DNA from: Streptomyces cyanogenus
Lineage (GTDB): Bacteria > Actinomycetota > Actinomycetes > Streptomycetales > Streptomycetaceae
Direction: 5' to 3'
Length of the DNA stretch: 64,000 bases
Assembly (NCBI RefSeq): GCF_017526105.1
Contig: NZ_CP071839.1
Coordinates: 3,583,501 to 3,647,500, forward strand
Under the pieces are notes generated by a model, which was given only the letters and a program-made list of their open reading frames with translations, searched no databases and was not told where the DNA came from. Below are positions 8,368-17,581 of this stretch, piece after piece. The first letter of the stretch is position 1; each line of letters starts with the position of its first letter. Position numbers and translations under genes: made by a program.

Positions 8368-9711
8368 ATGGCGTCGGCAGCGGCGGCCGGGGCCCCACCG
8401 GGCCCCGCCGCGCCCCGCAGTCGCAAGAGCGTGACCGGCACCCGCAGGATCGTGGCAGCGCTGTTCCTGCTGCCCGCGCTGGTGCTGCTCGGCGCGCTCG
8501 TGGTCTACCCGATCGGGTACTCGGTCGTCCGCAGCTTCTACAACGCCTCCGGCGACGGCTTCGCCGGCTTCGACAACTACGCGACCCTCTTCACCGACGA
8601 CGGCATCCGCACCGCCCTGAAGAACAACGTGCTGTGGGTGGTTTTCGCGCCGACGATCGCCACCGCGCTGGGCCTGGTCTTCGCGGTGCTGACCGAACGG
8701 GTGCGCTGGGGAACGGCGTTCAAGCTGGTCGTCTTCATGCCGATGGCGATCTCGATGCTGGCCGCCGGGATCATCTTCCGGCTGGTGTACGACCAGGACC
8801 CGGACAAGGGGGTCGCGAACGCGGTGTGGGTGGGCGTGCACGACACGTTCGCGCAGTCGTCGGCGTTCCCGAAGGCGCACCCGGGCCGCGAGTCGCCGCT
8901 CGTGGCCGAAGGCGGAGGCTTCGTCACCAAGGCCGCCGTGCACGCCGGGCGGCCGGTGACCCTGCCGCTGGTCGGTGTCGCGCCGGACCAGCTGCCGGAC
9001 GACGCGAAGAGGGCCGTCGCCGCGCAGCCGGAGCCGGGGAAGGTCACCGGCACCACCTGGCAGGACTTCACCCGCGGCAAGGGCGTCGGCAAGCTCGGCG
9101 CGCCCGATCCGTCCGAGGTGGGCTATGCCGGGATGCGGATCGAGGCGGTCAAGGACGGCACGGTGGTCGCTTCCACGAAGGCGTCCGGCGACGGCACCTT
9201 CACCCTGCCCGCGGCGGCCGACGGGGCGCGGCTCCGGCTGCCCGCGAGCAACTTCAGGGAGCCGTACAACGGTGTCGACTGGCTCGGCCCGGCGCTGGTC
9301 ACCCCGGCGATCATCGGATCGTACGTGTGGATGTGGGCGGGCTTCGCGATGGTGCTGATCGCGGCCGGGCTCGCGGGCGTGCCCCGGGAACTGCTGGAGG
9401 CGGCGCGGGTGGACGGCGCCACCGAGTGGCAGGTGTTCCGCAAGGTCACCGTGCCGCTGCTGGCGCCGGTGCTGGCGGTCGTGGTCGTCACCCTGATGAT
9501 CAACGTGCTGAAGGTGTTCGACCTGGTGTTCATCATCGCGCCGGGCTCCTCCCAGGACGACGCGAACGTGCTGGCGCTGGAGCTGTACCGCAAGGGCTTC
9601 GCGGAGGGCCAGCCGGGCGTCGCCAGCGCGATCTCGGTGTTCCTCCTGCTGCTGGTGATCCCGGTGATGCTGTTCAACGTGCGTCGGCTGCGGCGGGAGG
9701 TACGGCGATGA
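8368..9711 (+). CDS. Sugar ABC transporter permease (MalF-like) with large extracytoplasmic insertion
   Basis: A 447-residue inner-membrane permease. Helices in the first 150 residues and from about 305 onward flank the EAA loop (LLEAARVDGATEWQVF, about 340), which docks the ATPase. Between them, about residues 150-300 form a long soluble insertion, so the protein is well beyond the roughly 300 residues of a minimal permease. The second half of the insertion has a beta-sandwich look (VEAVKDGTVVAS, GDGTFTLPA), like carboxypeptidase-regulatory or transthyretin-type domains. ATG 8368 lies seven bases after the lipoprotein gene; the stop overlaps the next start (ATGA), implying translational coupling. 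The permease call is firm; the nature of the insertion is inference. Confidence 0.9.
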   Translation: MASAAAAGAPPGPAAPRSRKSVTGTRRIVAALFLLPALVLLGALVVYPIGYSVVRSFYNASGDGFAGFDNYATLFTDDGIRTALKNNVLWVVFAPTIATALGLVFAVLTERVRWGTAFKLVVFMPMAISMLAAGIIFRLVYDQDPDKGVANAVWVGVHDTFAQSSAFPKAHPGRESPLVAEGGGFVTKAAVHAGRPVTLPLVGVAPDQLPDDAKRAVAAQPEPGKVTGTTWQDFTRGKGVGKLGAPDPSEVGYAGMRIEAVKDGTVVASTKASGDGTFTLPAAADGARLRLPASNFREPYNGVDWLGPALVTPAIIGSYVWMWAGFAMVLIAAGLAGVPRELLEAARVDGATEWQVFRKVTVPLLAPVLAVVVVTLMINVLKVFDLVFIIAPGSSQDDANVLALELYRKGFAEGQPGVASAISVFLLLLVIPVMLFNVRRLRREVRR

Positions 9712-10616
9712 CGGCGACCGCCGGAAGCATCGGCAAGGCCGAACCGGTCCGGACGGCGAAGGCAGGGCAGTCGGTCGCGTCCCGGATCGCGGAGCGGCTG
9801 AGCGGCGGGCTGGTCCGGGTGGTCCTGATCCTGGTGGGCCTGTTCTGGCTGGTGCCGACCATCGGTCTGCTCGTCTCGTCCCTGCGCACCCCGCAGGACA
9901 TGAGCGCGAGCGGCTGGTGGACGGTGTTCACCAAGCCGTCCCAGCTGACCGTGGACAGTTACCAGAAGCTGCTGGAGAACTCCGACATCACCAACTCCCT
10001 GGTGAACACGGTGCTGATCACGGTCCCGGCGACCGTGCTGGTCGTGGTGATCGGGGCGCTGGCCGGGTACGCGTTCGCGTGGATGGAGTTCCCGGGCCGG
10101 GACTGGTGGTTCCTGGGCGTGGTGAGCCTGCTGGTGGTGCCCGTGCAGGTGGCGCTGATCCCGATCGCCGAACTCTTCGGCAGGATCGGGCTGTTCGGGA
10201 CGATCCTCGGGGTGATCCTGTTCCACACCGGCTTCGGCCTGCCGTTCGCGGTGTTCCTGCTGCGGAACTTCTTCGCGGAGATCCCGCGCGAGCTGCTGGA
10301 GGCGGCCCGGCTGGACGGCGCGGGTGAACTCCGGCTGTTCGCCCGGGTGGTGATGCCGCTCGGCGGGCCGGCCATCGCAAGCCTCGGCATCTTCCAGTTC
10401 CTGTGGGTGTGGAACGACATGCTGGTGGCGCTGGTGTTCACCAAGTCGGGCACCCAGCCGATCACGGTGGCGTTGCAGACGCAGGTACGGCAGTTCGGCA
10501 ACAACATCGACGTGCTGGCGCCCGGCGCGTTCATCTCCATGGTGATCCCGCTGGCCGTGTTCTTCGCGTTCCAGCGGCAGTTCGTGTCCGGGGTGATGGC
10601 GGGCGCGGTCAAGTAG
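9708..10616 (+). CDS. Sugar ABC transporter permease (MalG-like)
   Basis: A 302-residue permease with about six membrane helices and the EAA motif (LLEAARLDGAGELRLF, about 195-210). It forms the heterodimeric channel with the upstream MalF-like protein. The ATG overlaps the preceding stop by four bases, with CGGGAGG just upstream as ribosome-binding site. The gene closes the importer operon, and a hairpin terminator follows 22 bases after the stop. No ATP-binding subunit is encoded here, so an ATPase must come from elsewhere, by precedent MsiK. Confidence 0.93.
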   Translation: MTATAGSIGKAEPVRTAKAGQSVASRIAERLSGGLVRVVLILVGLFWLVPTIGLLVSSLRTPQDMSASGWWTVFTKPSQLTVDSYQKLLENSDITNSLVNTVLITVPATVLVVVIGALAGYAFAWMEFPGRDWWFLGVVSLLVVPVQVALIPIAELFGRIGLFGTILGVILFHTGFGLPFAVFLLRNFFAEIPRELLEAARLDGAGELRLFARVVMPLGGPAIASLGIFQFLWVWNDMLVALVFTKSGTQPITVALQTQVRQFGNNIDVLAPGAFISMVIPLAVFFAFQRQFVSGVMAGAVK

Positions 10617-10638
10617 CCACGGAAGGGACATCTCGCGT

Positions 10639-10664
10639 GGGGCGGGCCGTCGCCGGCCCGCCTC
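10639..10664 (+). terminator. Hairpin terminator after the sugar ABC operon
   Basis: Perfect 9-bp stem GGCGGGCCG/CGGCCCGCC with loop TCGC, extendable by two weaker pairs. There is no U-tract, as is common for Streptomyces terminators. Confidence 0.75.
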
Positions 10665-10771
10665 TTCGCGTTCACCTGATGTCACCCGAATGCAGTACGG
10701 GGCCGTAACCGAGTCACTCCATCGGCCGTTCCCGGGCAGAACGCCCGCGCCGACCGACCCATGGATGCCCC

Positions 10772-12985
10772 TTGCCCAGGTTCAGTGTCATTGTCCCCGC
10801 GTACAAGGTCCAGGCGTATCTCTCCGAGTGCCTGGACTCGGTGCTCTCGCAGTCGTATCCCGATCTGGAACTGATCGCCGTGGACGACTGCTCGCCCGAC
10901 GCCTGTGGCGCGGTCATCGACGAGTACGCGGCCCGGGACGCCCGGGTGAAGCCCGTCCACCTGGCCGAGAACCAGGGGCTGGGCCGGGCCCGGAACGTGG
11001 GGCTCGCCGAGGCGACCGGTGACTACCTGGTCTTCCTGGACAGCGACGACACGCTCACCCCGGACGCGCTGCGGGCCGTCGCCGACCGGCTCAAGGAGAC
11101 CGGCGACCCGGACGTGCTCGTCTTCGACTACGCGCGCACCTACTGGGACGGCCGCACGGTGCGCAACCAGCTCGCCGCCCACCTCACCGAGCAGGGCCCG
11201 GCGCCGTTCCGGCTGGAGGACCGGCCGGGGCTGCTGCGGGTGCTCATGGTGGCCTGGAACAAGGCCTACCGGCGGGACTTCGTCGAACAGCACGGCTTCC
11301 GGTTCCCGCCGGGCTACTACGAGGACACCCCCTGGACCTTCCCGGTGCTGCTGACCGCGGAGTCGCTCGCCACCCTGGACCGGGTGTGCGTGCACTACCG
11401 GCAGCGCCGGCAGGGCAGCATCCTCGGCACCACCAGCGACAGGCACTTCGACCTGTTCGAGCAGTACGACCGGGTGTTCGCGTACGTCGAGGAGCGCCCC
11501 GAACTCGCGCGCTGGCGACCGGAGTTGTTCCGGCGGATGGTCGACCACTACGCGACGGTGTTCACCAGGCCGGGCCGGCTGCCGCGCGGCAGCCACGGCG
11601 CCTTCCTGCGCCGGGCCCGCGCCCACTACCGCCGCTACCGGGTGCCGGGGGCGCGCCTGCGGCTGCGGCACGCCCTGGTCCGCTTCGGGCTGCACCGCAC
11701 CTTCCGGGTGCTCCGGCTGGCCGCGGCCGTCCGCCGGCGGGCGCTGAAGTCCGCGGTGAAGCTGGTCCGCGCCGTGCGCACCGGTGTTCTCCAGCTGCAC
11801 TACCGGGTCCAGCTGCGGCTGCCGCTGCGCTCCGACCGGGCGGTGTTCGCCGCCCGGGAGGGGCGCGGGGACCCGGCCGCGCTGGAGGAGGCGTTCCGGG
11901 CGCACGCGCCGCGGCTGAGCACGGCGTGGATCGCCCGGCCCGGCCGGGAGCAGGCCGTACCGGCGGGTCCGCGGCGGCTGCGACCCGGCACGGCCGCCTA
12001 CTGGACGGCGCTGGCCCGCTCCCGCTACCTGGTCAGCGACGCCGGCTTCGAGGGGCGGCTGCGCAAGCGGCCCGGGCAGGTCTTCGTGCAGACCCAGCAG
12101 GGCACCCCGCTCGGGTACGCGGGCCTCGACCTGCTGGAGCGCCCGGCGGCGGCCCGGGACCTGGACCTCGCGGAGCTGCTGCGGGCCGTCGACCAGTGGG
12201 ACTACGTCCTGTCCGGCAACCGGCACGCCACCTCGACCTGGGAGCGCGTCCACCCGGGCGGTTACACCACGCTGGAGTACGGGCTGCCCCGCAACGACGT
12301 CTTCCAGCGGGCGACCGCGGCGGACGTGGCCCGGCTGCGCGCCTCGCTGGGCGTCCCGGAGGGCGCGGTCGCGATCCTGTACGCGCCCGCCCGTCGCGCT
12401 CACCGGCGCACCCAGCACCCGCTGCTCGACCTGGAGCGGATCCTGCGCCGGCTGGGCCCGCGCTTCGTGGTCCTGGCCCGCACCCACGTCCCCGTGCAGG
12501 GCACCCGGATCATCGACGTCTCCGGTCACCCGGACCCGGCGGAGCTGTGTCTGGCCTCCGACGCGCTGCTGACCGACCACGCGCCGGTCGTGTTCGACTA
12601 CGCGGGCCTGGACCGGCCGATCGTGGTGCACACCGAGGACTGGGCGGCGTACGAGGCGGTCCACGGTGTCTACATCGACCTGCGGGCCTTCCCGCCGGGC
12701 GCGGTGGCGCGCAGCGAGGACGAGCTGATCGACGTCTTCGCCACCGGCGACTGGTGCGGCTCGCGCTCGGCGCAGCTGCGGGCGGCGTTCCGGGAGCGGT
12801 TCTGCCCGTGGGACGACGGGCGGGCCGCCGAGCGGGTCGTACGCCGGGTGGTGCTGGGCGAGACGGAGCTGCCGCCGGTGGTGCCGCTCGCGGAGCGGAA
12901 GCCGGTGCCGGCGGCCCGTGCGCGTTCGCCGCTGGCCACCGTGCCGCAACCTTCCGGTCCCCTTCCCGTCACCGACAGCCACTGA
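10772..12985 (+). CDS. GT2 glycosyltransferase fused to altered TagF-like domain (copy 1)
   Basis: A 737-residue two-domain protein for a wall glycopolymer. The GT2 domain (about 1-235) has all hallmarks: VIVPAY, VDDCSPD, the metal site FLDSDDT, YYEDTPW with the catalytic-base pair, and RQRRQGS. The TagF-like domain (about 400-690) is recognisable from QGTPL, YGLPRNDVF, LYAP and VFDYAGLDRPIV but is altered: the conserved His before GTPLK is Gln, the Lys of GTPLK is Gly, and the TDYSS of the paralogues reads TDHAP. The start must be the TTG at 10772, because the family begins MPRFS and nearby ATGs are out of frame; no good ribosome-binding site is visible. Probably a working glycosyltransferase with a non-catalytic TagF scaffold (inference). 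Confidence 0.85.
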   Translation: MPRFSVIVPAYKVQAYLSECLDSVLSQSYPDLELIAVDDCSPDACGAVIDEYAARDARVKPVHLAENQGLGRARNVGLAEATGDYLVFLDSDDTLTPDALRAVADRLKETGDPDVLVFDYARTYWDGRTVRNQLAAHLTEQGPAPFRLEDRPGLLRVLMVAWNKAYRRDFVEQHGFRFPPGYYEDTPWTFPVLLTAESLATLDRVCVHYRQRRQGSILGTTSDRHFDLFEQYDRVFAYVEERPELARWRPELFRRMVDHYATVFTRPGRLPRGSHGAFLRRARAHYRRYRVPGARLRLRHALVRFGLHRTFRVLRLAAAVRRRALKSAVKLVRAVRTGVLQLHYRVQLRLPLRSDRAVFAAREGRGDPAALEEAFRAHAPRLSTAWIARPGREQAVPAGPRRLRPGTAAYWTALARSRYLVSDAGFEGRLRKRPGQVFVQTQQGTPLGYAGLDLLERPAAARDLDLAELLRAVDQWDYVLSGNRHATSTWERVHPGGYTTLEYGLPRNDVFQRATAADVARLRASLGVPEGAVAILYAPARRAHRRTQHPLLDLERILRRLGPRFVVLARTHVPVQGTRIIDVSGHPDPAELCLASDALLTDHAPVVFDYAGLDRPIVVHTEDWAAYEAVHGVYIDLRAFPPGAVARSEDELIDVFATGDWCGSRSAQLRAAFRERFCPWDDGRAAERVVRRVVLGETELPPVVPLAERKPVPAARARSPLATVPQPSGPLPVTDSH

Positions 12986-13110
12986 ACACCGTTGGTCCTC
13001 CCGGGAGTTCCCATGCCCCTCGGCTCGACGCGGCCCACCCCGAGCCGGCCGTCCACCTGGCGCCCGGCGGGACGGCCCGGCCGCGTCCGCAAGACGACAG
13101 AAAGAACAGA

Positions 13111-15312
13111 ATGCCCCGCTTCAGCGTTATCGTCCCGTCCCACGGCGTCGCCGGCCGGCTGTCCCAGGCGCTGGACTCGGTCCTCGGCCAGTCCTTCGGC
13201 GACCTCCAGCTGATCCCGGTCTGCGACGCCCCCGACGCCCCGGCCGCCGAGGTCGCCGCCGGGTACGCCGAGCGGGACTCCCGGGTGACCCCCGTCCACT
13301 CGCCGCCGTCCGCCGGGCTGAGCGGGGCACGCAACACCGGGATGCGGGCGGCGACCGGTACCTATCTGCTCTTCCTGGACGGCGACGACCTGCTGCTGCC
13401 GGGCGCACTGGACGCGCTGGACGCCCGGCTCACCGAGACCGCCGGCGTGGACGTGCTGTACGCCGAGCACGAGCGCGTCCCCTGGTGGGAGGGCGAGCCG
13501 GCGAACCCGGCCGCGCCGCTGCTCGCCGGCGCCCCGAAGGGTGCCTTCGCCCCCGCCGACCGGCCCGCGCTGACCGGTGTGCAGCTGCCGGCGTGGAGCG
13601 CCGTCTACCGTCGCGCCTTCCTCGTCGAGCGCGAACTCGTCTTCCCCGAGGGGCACTTCACCGACATCGGCTGGGGCGGGCTGGTGACCGTCGCCGCCGG
13701 ACGGATCGCGGTGCTGCGCCAGGCCGTCGTACGGCACCGGCTGCGGCGGCAGGGCAGCCGGCTCAATCTGCCCGGACCGCACCAGCACACCCTGCTGGAC
13801 CAGGTGGAACGGGTGCTGACGCGGGCGGCCGACAGCGGCCTGCCGGCCGAGCGGACCGGGCCCCTGTTCGACCAGCTGTTCTCCGTGGTGCTGAAGACGG
13901 CGGCCCGGCCGGAGCGGCTGCTGACCGGGCGCCGGGCGTTCTTCCGCCGGGCGGCCCGCCTCTACCGGCGGCACCGGCCGGCCGGGCACCGGGTGCCGGG
14001 CGGCAGCCTGGGGGTGCAGCACCGGCTGCTGGCGGCGGGCGCGTACACCGCCTTCCGCGCCCTGCGCGGCGTCAACCGGGCGGCCGGCGGCACCACCGGG
14101 CGGCTGCCCCGCCCGCACCTGCTGCGCACCCGGCTGCGCTACGCCCGCGACCTGCGCCGCCCGCTCGACCCGAACCTCGCGGTGTACTGCGCCTACTGGG
14201 GCCGCGGTTACGCCTGCAACCCGGCCGCGATCCACGCCAAGGCCCGCGAACTCGCCCCGCACATCCGCTCGGTGTTCCTGGTCGAGGCCGGCCAGGAACA
14301 CGCCGTACCGGACGACGTCGAGTACGCGGTGATCGGCTCCCGGCGCTACTGGGAGGTGCTGGCCCGCGCGAAGTACCTCGTCAACAACGCGAACTTCGCC
14401 GAGGGCGTGGTCAAACGGCCGGGCACTGTGCACCTGCAGACCCAGCACGGCACCCCGTTGAAGACGATGGGCGTGGACCAGTCGACGTACCCGGTGGTGG
14501 CCGCGCAGTCCGGCAGCTTCACCAAGCTGCTGGGCCGGGTCGACCGCTGGGACTTCAACCTGTCGTCGAACCGCCACTCCACCCAGATGTGGGAGCGCGC
14601 CTTCCCCGGCTCCTACGAGCATCTGGAGTACGGCTATCCGCGCAACGACGTCTTCTACACCGCGACCGCGAGCGACGTGGCCCGGATCCGGCGGGAACTG
14701 GGCGTCCCCGAGGGCAGCACCGCCGTGCTGTACGCGCCGACCCACCGCGACCACCACACCGGCTTCGAGCCCGGCTTGGACCTGGAGGCGTTCTGCGAGG
14801 CGGCCGGCGAGGACGTCGTCGTGCTGCTGCGCGCCCACTACTTCTACGACCGAGGGCGCTCCCGGGGCTCGGACCGGATCATCGATGTCACCGGGCACCG
14901 CTCCTCCGAGGACGTGTGCCTGGCCGCGGACGCGCTGGTCACCGACTACTCGTCCATCATGTTCGACTACGCCAACCTGGACCGGCCGATCGTCGTGTAC
15001 GCCGACGACTGGGACGTGTACCGGGAGACGCGGGGCGTCTACTTCGACCTGATGGCCGAGCCGCCCGGACCGGTCGCCCGGACCCCGGAGGAACTGGCCG
15101 CCGTCTTCCGCGACGGCTCGTACGCCGGCCCGCAGGCCCGGGCGCTCAGGGCCGTGTTCCGGGAGCGGTTCTGTCAGTTCGACGACGGGCGGGCCGCCGA
15201 GCGGGTGGTCCGGCGGGTGCTGCTCGGGGAGCCGCCGGAGGCGGTCCCGCCGGTGGTCCCGCTCGCGGAACGCATCCCCGCCCCCGCCGCCGCGACCCTC
15301 GTGAGGAGCTGA
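13111..15312 (+). CDS. GT2-like domain fused to TagF-like glycerophosphotransferase (copy 2)
   Basis: 733 residues, same architecture as copy 1. The TagF-like domain is well kept: QTQHGTPLKTMG (conserved His), YGYPRNDVFY, LYAPTHRD, LLRAHYFY (second conserved His), TDYSSIMFDYANLDRPIVVY. This family transfers glycerol- or ribitol-phosphate type units from a CDP donor to a growing wall polymer at the membrane. The GT2 domain keeps FLDGDD but has CDAPDAP instead of VDD-S and FTDIGW in place of YEDTPW, so its catalysis is doubtful. ATG 13111 has only a weak AGAAAG upstream. The next copy starts eight bases after the stop, so copies 2 and 3 are one transcript. Confidence 0.87.
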   Translation: MPRFSVIVPSHGVAGRLSQALDSVLGQSFGDLQLIPVCDAPDAPAAEVAAGYAERDSRVTPVHSPPSAGLSGARNTGMRAATGTYLLFLDGDDLLLPGALDALDARLTETAGVDVLYAEHERVPWWEGEPANPAAPLLAGAPKGAFAPADRPALTGVQLPAWSAVYRRAFLVERELVFPEGHFTDIGWGGLVTVAAGRIAVLRQAVVRHRLRRQGSRLNLPGPHQHTLLDQVERVLTRAADSGLPAERTGPLFDQLFSVVLKTAARPERLLTGRRAFFRRAARLYRRHRPAGHRVPGGSLGVQHRLLAAGAYTAFRALRGVNRAAGGTTGRLPRPHLLRTRLRYARDLRRPLDPNLAVYCAYWGRGYACNPAAIHAKARELAPHIRSVFLVEAGQEHAVPDDVEYAVIGSRRYWEVLARAKYLVNNANFAEGVVKRPGTVHLQTQHGTPLKTMGVDQSTYPVVAAQSGSFTKLLGRVDRWDFNLSSNRHSTQMWERAFPGSYEHLEYGYPRNDVFYTATASDVARIRRELGVPEGSTAVLYAPTHRDHHTGFEPGLDLEAFCEAAGEDVVVLLRAHYFYDRGRSRGSDRIIDVTGHRSSEDVCLAADALVTDYSSIMFDYANLDRPIVVYADDWDVYRETRGVYFDLMAEPPGPVARTPEELAAVFRDGSYAGPQARALRAVFRERFCQFDDGRAAERVVRRVLLGEPPEAVPPVVPLAERIPAPAAATLVRS

Positions 15313-15319
15313 CCCCGCC

Positions 15320-17524
15320 GTGCCCCGCTTCAGTCTGATCGTGCCCTGTTTCAAGGTGCAGGGCTTTCTGCGCGAGTGCCTGGACTCGGTGCTCGGGCAG
15401 TCCTTCGGTGACTTCGAGCTGATCGCCGTGGACGACCGCTCCCCGGACGGCTGCTGCGCGATCCTGGACGAGTACGCCGAGCGCGACCCGCGCGTGAAGG
15501 TGCTGCACCTGCCGGAGAACGTGGGCCTCGGCCGGGCCCGCAACGCCGGCCTCCCGCACGCCACCGGCGACTACCTGTTCTTCCTGGACAGCGACGACAC
15601 GCTCACCCCGGGCGCGCTGCGGGCCGTCGCCGACCGGCTCGCCGAGGCCGACGACCCGGACGTGCTCGTCTTCGACTACGCGCGCACCTACTGGTGGGGC
15701 GGCACCCGGCGCAACGTCCTCGCGCCCGTCCTGGCCGAGGCCCCCGCCGTCTTCGCCGTCTCGGAGTACCCGCAGATCCTGGACCTGCTGATGGTGGTCT
15801 GGAACAAGGTGTACCGGCGCGCGTTCGTCACGGAGAACGGCTTCGAGTTCCCGCCGGGCTACTACGAGGACACGCCCTGGACGTTCCCGGTCATGCTGAG
15901 CGCCCGCCGGATCGCCGCCCTGGACCGGATCTGCCTGAACTACCGGCAGCGCCGCCAGGGCAACATCCTGTCCACCACCAGCCGCAAGCACTTCGACATC
16001 CACGACCAGTACGAGCGGGTCTTCGCCTTCGTGGCCGAGCGGCCGGAGCTGGCGCAGTGGCGGCCTTACCTGCACCGCAAGATGGGCGAGCACTGCCTGG
16101 ACATCCTCGCCAAGCCGGACCGGCTGCCGCCCGCCGACAGGGCCGAGTTCTTCCGGCGCACGGCGGAGATGTTCCGCCGGTACCGGCCGGCGGGCGCCCC
16201 GGTGGACGGCGAGGTCGCCGTGCTGGAGGGGTCCTGGACCGGGTACCGGCTCAAGCGGCAGGCGGCGCGGGCCGGGAGGGAGGCGGCCCGGCGGGCGGAC
16301 CGGGTGCGCCAGGTGGCCGCAGGCCGGGCCCGCGCCGGCTGGGCGGCCGTGCACGCGCGCCGTCCGCTGGACGAGAACCTCGTGGTCTACTCGGCGTCCT
16401 CGCACCGCGGCCTGCTCGGCGACCCGGCGGCCGTCCACGCCGCGGCCCGCGAGATCGCCCCGCAGCTGCGCGGGGTGTGGGTGGTGCGGGACGCGGAGAC
16501 GGCCGCGCAGCTGCCGCCCGACGTGGAGCACGTGATCCTCGGCTCCCGGCGCTATCTGGAGGTGACCGCGCGGGCGAAGTTCTTCGTCAACGACGTCAAC
16601 TGGCCCGGCTCCCTGGTCAAACGCCCCGGCAGCGTGCACATCCACACCCACCAGGGCACCCCGCTGAAGTACGTGGGCGCCGACCTGCTCGACAAGCCGG
16701 GCGCCCGGCTCGGCTTCGACGTGCCGCAGATGCTGCGCCGGGCCGACCGCTGGGACTACAGCCTGGTCGCCAACCACCACTCCGAGCTGGTGTGGGAGCG
16801 GGCCTACCCCTGCCACTTCACGTCGGTGCGCACCGGCAGCCCGCGCAACGACGTGCTGGTGAACGGCGGGCCCGGTGACTTCCGGGAGCGGCACGGCATC
16901 CCGGCGGACCACACGGTCGTGCTGTACGCGCCGACCCGCCGGGACTACCGCCGGGGCGGGCACGTGGACCGGATCGACCTGGCCCGGTTCGCGGCCGACC
17001 TCGGCGAGGGGCACACACTCGTGGTCCGGCTGCACCCGTCGCTGGCGACCGGTCCCGCGCGGGGCATGGGCCTCGCGGAGCTGGCCCGCCGCCGGATCGT
17101 GGTCGACGCGACCGACGAACCCCGGACGGCGGACGTGCTGCGCGCGGCGGACGCGCTGGTCACCGACTACTCGTCCGTCATGTTCGACTACGCCGTCCTG
17201 GACCGGCCGATCGTGGTGCACGCCGACGACTGGCCCGCGTACCGGGCGAGCCGGGGCACCTATCTCGACATCACCGCCGAGCCGCCGGGCCATGTGTCCT
17301 GCTCGTACCGCGAGCTGGCCGGGCTGTTCGCCTCGGGTGCCTGGCGGGACGGGGAGTCGGCGCGGCTGCGCGCGGACTTCCGGGCCCGGTTCTGCACGTA
17401 CGACGACGGGCGGGCCGCCGAACGGGTGGTCCGGACGCTGCTGCTGAGCGAGCCGGCGCCCGGGCCGCGGCCGGTGCGGATCCCGGGCCAGGCGGCGGCC
17501 CCGGACGCACTGACCTCGGCGTGA
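15320..17524 (+). CDS. GT2 glycosyltransferase fused to TagF-like domain with His-to-Gln change (copy 3)
   Basis: 734 residues. The GT2 domain (about 1-235) is fully equipped (VIVPCFKV, VDDRSPDG, FLDSDDT, YYEDTPW, RQRRQGN) and very close to copy 1. The TagF-like domain keeps LKYVG, LYAPTRRD, VVRLHP and TDYSSVMFDYA, but the residue before GTPLK is Gln instead of His (the preceding residue is His). It also lacks the YGYPRNDVFY form, with GSPRNDVLV instead. The GTG start at 15320 follows GAGGAGC, which lies inside the end of copy 2. A strong hairpin follows the stop. Likely role: adding a sugar or glycosyl-phosphate to the wall polymer; the exact substrate is unknown. Confidence 0.86.
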   Translation: MPRFSLIVPCFKVQGFLRECLDSVLGQSFGDFELIAVDDRSPDGCCAILDEYAERDPRVKVLHLPENVGLGRARNAGLPHATGDYLFFLDSDDTLTPGALRAVADRLAEADDPDVLVFDYARTYWWGGTRRNVLAPVLAEAPAVFAVSEYPQILDLLMVVWNKVYRRAFVTENGFEFPPGYYEDTPWTFPVMLSARRIAALDRICLNYRQRRQGNILSTTSRKHFDIHDQYERVFAFVAERPELAQWRPYLHRKMGEHCLDILAKPDRLPPADRAEFFRRTAEMFRRYRPAGAPVDGEVAVLEGSWTGYRLKRQAARAGREAARRADRVRQVAAGRARAGWAAVHARRPLDENLVVYSASSHRGLLGDPAAVHAAAREIAPQLRGVWVVRDAETAAQLPPDVEHVILGSRRYLEVTARAKFFVNDVNWPGSLVKRPGSVHIHTHQGTPLKYVGADLLDKPGARLGFDVPQMLRRADRWDYSLVANHHSELVWERAYPCHFTSVRTGSPRNDVLVNGGPGDFRERHGIPADHTVVLYAPTRRDYRRGGHVDRIDLARFAADLGEGHTLVVRLHPSLATGPARGMGLAELARRRIVVDATDEPRTADVLRAADALVTDYSSVMFDYAVLDRPIVVHADDWPAYRASRGTYLDITAEPPGHVSCSYRELAGLFASGAWRDGESARLRADFRARFCTYDDGRAAERVVRTLLLSEPAPGPRPVRIPGQAAAPDALTSA

Positions 17525-17532
17525 CCCGTGCA

Positions 17533-17568
17533 CGAGGGGGCCGGCCCCGACCGGGACCGGCCCCCTCG
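17533..17568. terminator. Bidirectional terminator between copy 3 and ohr
   Basis: A perfect 12-bp inverted repeat, CGAGGGGGCCGG and its complement, separated by 12 bases, between convergent genes. It can serve both strands. Confidence 0.8.
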
Positions 17569-17581
17569 GACGTGCTCCGCG

